A stretch of 64,000 nt of DNA from NCBI GenBank assembly GCA_003956705.1, contig QZCP01000778.1:190331-254330 (forward strand), read 5' to 3'. The notes under the pieces were generated by a model, which saw only the letters and a program-made list of their open reading frames with translations, was not told the origin of the DNA and did no database searches. Below are positions 58,421-64,000 of the stretch, one piece after another; position 1 is the first letter of the stretch, and every line of letters starts with the position of its first letter. A program made the position numbers and the translations under genes. This stretch comes from Brevipalpus yothersi (Eukaryota > Arthropoda > Arachnida > Trombidiformes > Tenuipalpidae).

Positions 58421-60817
58421 CTACTTGACATTAATTTTGATTGAAATTGGTCTCAAGTCTGTGGTGTTCCGATTGTTTTCTGGGTGTGATTGAGAAGGCT
58501 CATTGGTGATCAAAGTTGATGGATTCACATCATTTCGGCTGATATCACTATCTGCATGATTTACAAGTTTCCCATTTGATGGACTAGTTACTGTTATAAT
58601 GCTCTTATTGTTACATGATTGTTTAGTCTCTTTTGAAAGAAAACGATTTTTAGGCTCCTCATAACTAGATATTGTAACTAATGGTCCATGTGAGGGTAGT
58701 TGAGAAATCTTCTTGACAGGAACTGGTGGAGCTTTCTTGCAAGGGCTGGTCGTTCTCAGAATGGTAACGATTTCCCCACTTGTGCTCGTTGGAGTTGGGA
58801 GTTTTGGTGGACTTGGTGCGATTGGTTTCGGGCTAAGTCCATTTTTGGATGGAAGAATCTTGATCTGTCCTGAGTTCGAGATATTTTTATTCACATCACT
58901 ACCATTACTCTGATTTGTTTGTGACTCGATTTGACTATCGTTTGACACTCTTCCATTGGGAGGAGGAGGCGGAGGAGCTTTACTGGACTGAACGATGAAA
59001 CAAGATTCGTTAGGAGGAATAGGTGAATTCCTGGATAAATTTTTCTTTTCCGTTTCCTCTGTGATCTTATCATCAGTCTTTTGAGTTTTGATGAGCTTGT
59101 TCGTTTGTCCAAACATTTTCGAATGAGCCGCACGAAACTCTTCCATCAAGAGCTCTGTGAAAAGTATTAAGAAATTTAAGTATATGTATTCTAGCTCTTA
59201 ATTGCAGGTATTGTAGAGCATTTCTTGAGGGATAACTCAAAATCAGTAATTTGATTCTGTCTTTTAACAGGTATGAACTGAGAATCAACCAGACAAAGAT
59301 GAATTTTTGTTGTCAATTTTTTCTTTAGGTCATCTTAAGGAATAGAAATATACGTACCATGTCGCTTTCGATTCTCATCATCTTGTGGTTTGAGACCGGG
59401 CTTCGGATCTCTTCCAGATATTTTCTTTAAATTACGAGTTTTATTCAAAGTATCTGTGATAAGACCATTTTCATTGGTCCTTCTCTCAGCTAACTTTTTT
59501 ATCTGATCTAGAAAACCCATCTGTGCATCACTACCAGAGGATGATATAGACTGTGTGCCACTTCCAGATACTGTGCTGGAACTAGACAAGCTTTTACAAT
59601 CCATTTGAAAGTCATCTTGTGGCCTGAGAATTCCAAGTTGTTTCCTGTGATTAGAAGAATAGGATTGACTTAAGTTTCGTCATAAAAGGGGTTCAATAAT
59701 CGTATTTCACTGTGTATATTTCATTCATGAGATCATACTAAGTTCTTGAATGAAGATCCCAATTGATTTCGAACTATATTTTCAACTGAACTAGAAATCT
59801 TTGAATCAGTTTATTTTCGATTCAATGGTTTAAGTGGGTATGAGAAGACTTCCCTCATTCAGATCTGTCCAAAGTGTAACTGTTAGAGTTAGAAGATTAT
59901 TCCAAGATTGATTGGATTTTACTCGAAAGGATGTGAAAATTTGCATTCTCAAAGATATCTTTGAGATCTTTCTCATTATCGTATAACTTCACTTTTCATT
60001 ATCAATGTGTGGGAAAGTGAATTCGAACAAGAATACAAGTAACTGATGCGCTACTTTGAGGTATGATATATTGCCTCAAATTAGGCTGTGATGCTAACAA
60101 TAAATTATCGATCTAATGGGACCAGTGAGTAGGTAAAAATAAAAGTTGAAACTTAGTTTATCCTGTTTTGAAATTAATAGTAATATCAAAATTGAGATCT
60201 ACTATAAGATACTCTCCTCCCTCTATATTTATGCAGGGCAATTTGAGTCGATTTTCCGGTCACGGATGAGGCTTAAAGTTAGCACAAGCTGAACGGATAT
60301 GCTGTGAAAAGAGAATTCTCCCATAGAGATGGATTCTTGACCTCAAAATCAGAGAGAAACAGTGGTAATAAGAATTTGAAGTGGTAAATAGAATGGTTAT
60401 TGAATTCAATTCATCAAAAATGACCATCTCAAGTCTGATCGATAGAGGCAGGAGAATACAAGACTCACCCTTTTTCTTGTTACCACTACTACTACTGTTG
60501 TTGAGTAACTTCAAACCCTCAATTAAACTGGTATACACAATCATAAATTGCTATTTTTGGAAAGCTGATTAAGGGAAGAAAGATAACTAAACTTATTTGA
60601 TCGAAGATTATTGCAAGATAGTAAAAGAGAAAATAGAATCGAGCGAGAAAAAAAGAAAAAAATTGATCGAACTCAGGAAAGAGAAGATAGAATAGTACAG
60701 TATGCAGTTTTGAACATTTATGATTCAAATGTAGTGTAAATCTAAAATTGATGAGTTTTTCTCAAACATCAAAGGCCTTTTCAAACTTTTACTCCCCAAG
60801 AAGAGAAGTGATTGAAC

Positions 60818-60870
<53 letters not shown>

Positions 60871-62502
60871 AAAAGAGTATAATTTTTAAGAAGTAGGTGT
60901 CAAAAAGAGCTTGAAGGACTTCAAGTGGAGAGTCAATCTTGATGATCGTCAAAATATTGGATCAAAAATCGACAGCAAGCGAATCTTTTCCCATCAGGGA
61001 TTCAATCTAATCTGATGGTGATAAAAAATATAAGTATGTTCTGAATTTGTTTGACCCTGACTTTTGGTCAATATTGGCATCAATTTTCAATAAATTTTGA
61101 GATGATTTGTTCTACTTCATGCAATTACTAACCTTTCTTTTTCCAATTTTTCCAGTTCTCCTTGTAAACGTCTCTGTTGAGTTTCCAATTTTCTTTTCTC
61201 TTCTGCCAATCGTTCCTCTTCACGACGAACTTGATCATAAATTTTCTGGGAACTTATATTATTAGCAGTATCACATTTTTTCTCCTTCGAGATACCATTT
61301 GTATTGGACATTCCATTGGTAACATTACTCGTACTAGTTACCATTGATCGATTATTACTACTATCTTTGGTCATATTTAGCACATCATTTCCATTGCTTT
61401 CCACCTCTGATAGCGAATAATCGTGCTCAGATGGTGTATAGAAACGTTGTGAATTATGATTATTATTATTATAGTGATGATTGTTATGGTGGACATGATG
61501 ATGGTGATGGTGATTCGAAAAATTGGGTGAGCTGCATTCCGATGAAGATTGCTTAGTAGAAGACATTGACGATTGATATAGAAGAATATCTCCATTGGCT
61601 CCATTACCGGGAACTACTTGTGTTACACTGGGTGGTGGAGGCTGAGAGTGGACAATTGCCTTAACTTGCTGTTTGGGTGAAGAAGAGGAAGAAGAATTGG
61701 AAGCCACTGAAGATTGTTGCTTATGATGTTGCCTTTGAAACAGTGACAATCCTGATCTTTTGCGAACAGTCAATGTCATTTGGGAACATGATTTAATTCG
61801 TGCAATTGCATCATTGAATTCCATATCACCCGGCTCAAAGCTAATACCATTCATTGCAATAATCTGATCACCAATTTCTAGACCAGATTCTTGAGCTATT
61901 CCTCCATCTTTGATAGTTTGAACAAAAATTCCCGGAAAACTTGTCGGTCCCTTGACTACACTACACCCTAGACATTGACCCTTGGCAATTCGAATGAAAA
62001 CTCGAGCTTCCATGAAATCTGAGCAAGTGAGCCCATATGTAGAAGATAGATCCTTGTCAGAGGAATCATCGGAACGACTAGAGGAGGAGATGGATGAAGA
62101 TCTCGTATTATTGCTTAGTGATGAGATTGATATAGAATTGGCCATTGTTGAGGTTGATTTTGATCCAGACCATGGAGAATGATGGACTGGACATGGCGGC
62201 GGAAGTGGTGTATTATTACTGTCCGGTGTGGAAGATGTTGATGGTGAAGTTGATGTAGAGGCCATGCCAATGTTGGAATTATCAGCTGAATGTGAGTTAC
62301 CTGTAACATTGTAGCCATTTTTTCTTGATTCATTGACAAGTTTCCATGATACAGCTTCCGCTCGATTGGAACGAATTGGTATCATGCCAACTGATTTAAC
62401 TTTTAAAGTGATACGAGATGATGATTTGATGAGAGCAATCACTTCTTCGTGTATTGCTTGCTCAATGATTAAGCCATTAACTCGTAATATTTGATCACCA
62501 GC
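58421..62502 (-). CDS. USH1C: Harmonin-like PDZ scaffold (5' end outside the called exons)
   Basis: Actin-associated PDZ scaffold. Called exons: 61133-62502, 60469-60527, 59358-59644 and 58421-59154. The first called exon opens mid-PDZ1 (GDQILRVNGLIIEQAIHEEV, then ITLKVKSVGMIPI as in harmonin). It has a Ser/Asn/Pro linker and a complete PDZ2 (ARVFIRIAKGQCLGCSVVKG, GLEIGDQIIAMNGISF). His/Asn-rich sequence follows, then a charged coiled coil (QVRREEERLAEEKRKLETQQ). Later exons are Ser/Pro-rich with APPPPPP and APPVPVKK, probable SH3/EVH1 ligands. I see no third PDZ. The 5' exons lie upstream, perhaps beyond 64000. The 60469-60527 exon leaves phase 1 while the 59644 exon enters in phase 2, so a short exon in 59645-60468 is probably missing from this model. 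Confidence 0.85.
60825..60867. repeat. (GA)n microsatellite in a harmonin intron
   Basis: A pure GA tract of about 40 nt within the 605-nt intron 60528-61132. Confidence 0.94.
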
Positions 62503-62667
62503 CTAGAGGATGAAAGAAAGAAAGAAAGAGAATTTTTTTAGGGAAGTGAATATTGAGCTTAATTCATATCTCTTCATTTGTTTATTCATCCTCTCTTTGA
62601 TCAAACATGGAAGAAGCGAAAGAATAAGAAGAAAAGGTATGATAAAAAATAGATCAACTGCGGTTAT

Positions 62668-62671
<4 letters not shown>

Positions 62672-62734
<63 letters not shown>
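62672..62734. repeat. (GA)n microsatellite in a harmonin 5' intron
   Basis: A GA tract of about 63 nt, 170 nt upstream of the first called harmonin exon. Confidence 0.96.
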
Positions 62735-62737
<3 letters not shown>

Positions 62738-64000
62738 ATAGTCTATTCAGGTATGCTTATTATTATCATTATTATCAGTACTAAGCCTCTCCACTATTGA
62801 AAATTGAAAATCAAAATCAGTGTGGCAATCGAGATACAACGTATATGCATACCATATTTAAGAAGGAGAACTTCGAGAAATAGTTGCACAGTGTGTGCAT
62901 TCATTAATCAGTGGAGAGAACTGAGAATTGAAAATTGAATTAGCTTGCCGTTATTTTCACTTCAATTGAATTGAATTCAGTTCAAAGAGAGAGAAGGTAA
63001 AAAGATAACCAAGATCGACCCAACACAATCAGATCATGATCGATTGAAATTTATATCATTGTTCCTTTCTACTCTTTTCATGTCGACTATTTATATATAC
63101 TCATGAATTCTTTCTTTACATTTTAGGTGATGTTTGCTAATCAAATATAGTTTGGAGAAGAAGAGGTAACTTTCTCTATGATAAAAATAATCAATGATGA
63201 GTGGGAAAGAAGAATAAAGCTTTAATTTCCTTATTTTTCACACAGAAGCTGGAAGCACCAATTTTGACTGATGAGAATGAGAATGGGAACGAATTGAGAA
63301 TCAATTTCAGTCTCGATTTCATTCCCTCTCTCACTTTTTTTCACAGATCTGGAGCATCAAAATCAGATAAATGGAAAAGTTCGACATCCATAGATCATGA
63401 ACAAAAAGAAGCACGTTGATGATGAAAGTGAAACAATCGGTCCTACAGTCTTTTTGAGATCAACATGAAGGACTTTATACATGTATGTGTCTATCTACTA
63501 TACATGAGTCTGCTTCATATGATGATGGAGGAGACCGAAAGACAATCGAGTTTGGCCTTAATAATAATTCTCATTTAGAGCGATACAAAGTAATAAAACA
63601 AAGAGAGGGAGAGAGAGAAGAAATATTGCTCAAAAAATGACCGTCGATACATCGCTTCTCATGATAATATATATAATGACATTTATTGTTTCTGTTGTTG
63701 ATATATAAAATATGATGAGAGTTGATTTTTAGCGTTACTCAAGATCTATTTGCAAGTAGAGCTTATTTGATGAAAGGTCAGCCGTTCATAATGTATAATG
63801 AACTTACTAAAAAGTTTATCAACGATTGAAATGGTCAACTCACAGCTTATATAGAGCAAGATAGCGAAAAAATATGAAACATTTAATTCAGGAAATTATG
63901 ATTATGTTGAAATTTTGAGCCACTATTTGAAAGACTGCTAGTCAAAATGAGATGGATTCAAATAATGATGATGGTTGCTACTGGGATCAATATGATGTTG
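62735..64000. other. Probable harmonin intron, no exon recognised
   Basis: AT-rich DNA with GA-rich patches (62985-63000, 63600-63620) and no PDZ-like open frame on the minus strand. The N-terminal exons of harmonin are expected here or beyond the window edge, but I could not find them. Confidence 0.45.

Noticed and set aside
61344..61604. Tyr/His/Ile-rich frames over the harmonin exon
   Set aside because: They read the same ATT/CAT repeats in other frames; the minus frame with two PDZ segments is the real one.
1..64000. CRISPR arrays, prophage or bacterial operons
   Set aside because: No spaced direct repeats, and all genes are eukaryotic with spliceosomal introns.

Overview
This is a gene-dense nuclear window from an animal. 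Introns are short (mostly 54-130 nt, canonical GT..AG), the DNA is AT-rich, and GA/CT microsatellites are abundant. The protein set is metazoan: a nuclear receptor, LAT-type SLC7, harmonin, strawberry notch, a Bobby-sox HMG protein and Syntaxin-16. The compact layout and a secreted protein that may belong to the mite group-7 allergen family suggest an arthropod, perhaps a mite. The species call is inference.

Left part (1-17 kb): microsatellite-rich DNA; GFPT (+, nine exons, 683 aa); a short FTZ-F1-like nuclear receptor with only a DNA-binding domain (+), converging on intronless MED17 (-); MLX (+), head-to-head with MED17; and a ten-exon LAT-type amino-acid transporter (-). A gene-poor stretch follows (about 17-19.6 kb).

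Middle (19.6-33 kb): a small secreted protein (+), a strongly shortened GRIP golgin GCC2/GCC185 (-), a second small secreted protein (-), SLC33A1 (-), a DUSP11-like RNA triphosphatase (+), lysyl-tRNA synthetase KARS (-) and Syntaxin-16 (-). An apparently intact two-ORF non-LTR retrotransposon (33.3-38.2 kb, +) lies between Syntaxin-16 and SRP68.

Right part (38-64 kb): SRP68 (+), a small C2H2 zinc-finger gene (+) followed by two orphan candidate exons, a CUE/Smr protein of the N4BP2 type (+), strawberry notch SBNO (-), a BBX-type HMG-box protein (-), PIGQ/Gpi1 (-) and a 5'-incomplete harmonin (USH1C) gene (-).

Most genes are unrelated housekeeping or regulatory genes packed closely; there is no operon or pathway cluster. 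Several serve the secretory pathway (GFPT, PIGQ, SRP68, STX16, GCC2, SLC33A1), but nothing shows this is more than chance. The most interesting signals are a homologous promoter block with a TTACGTAA core shared by SBNO and PIGQ, the LBD-less receptor, the intact retroelement, orphan exons downstream of the zinc-finger gene, and two lineage-restricted secreted proteins. Exon boundaries were assigned by eye from splice sites, reading phase and remembered family alignments. Almost all multi-exon models close to a multiple of three; harmonin does not.
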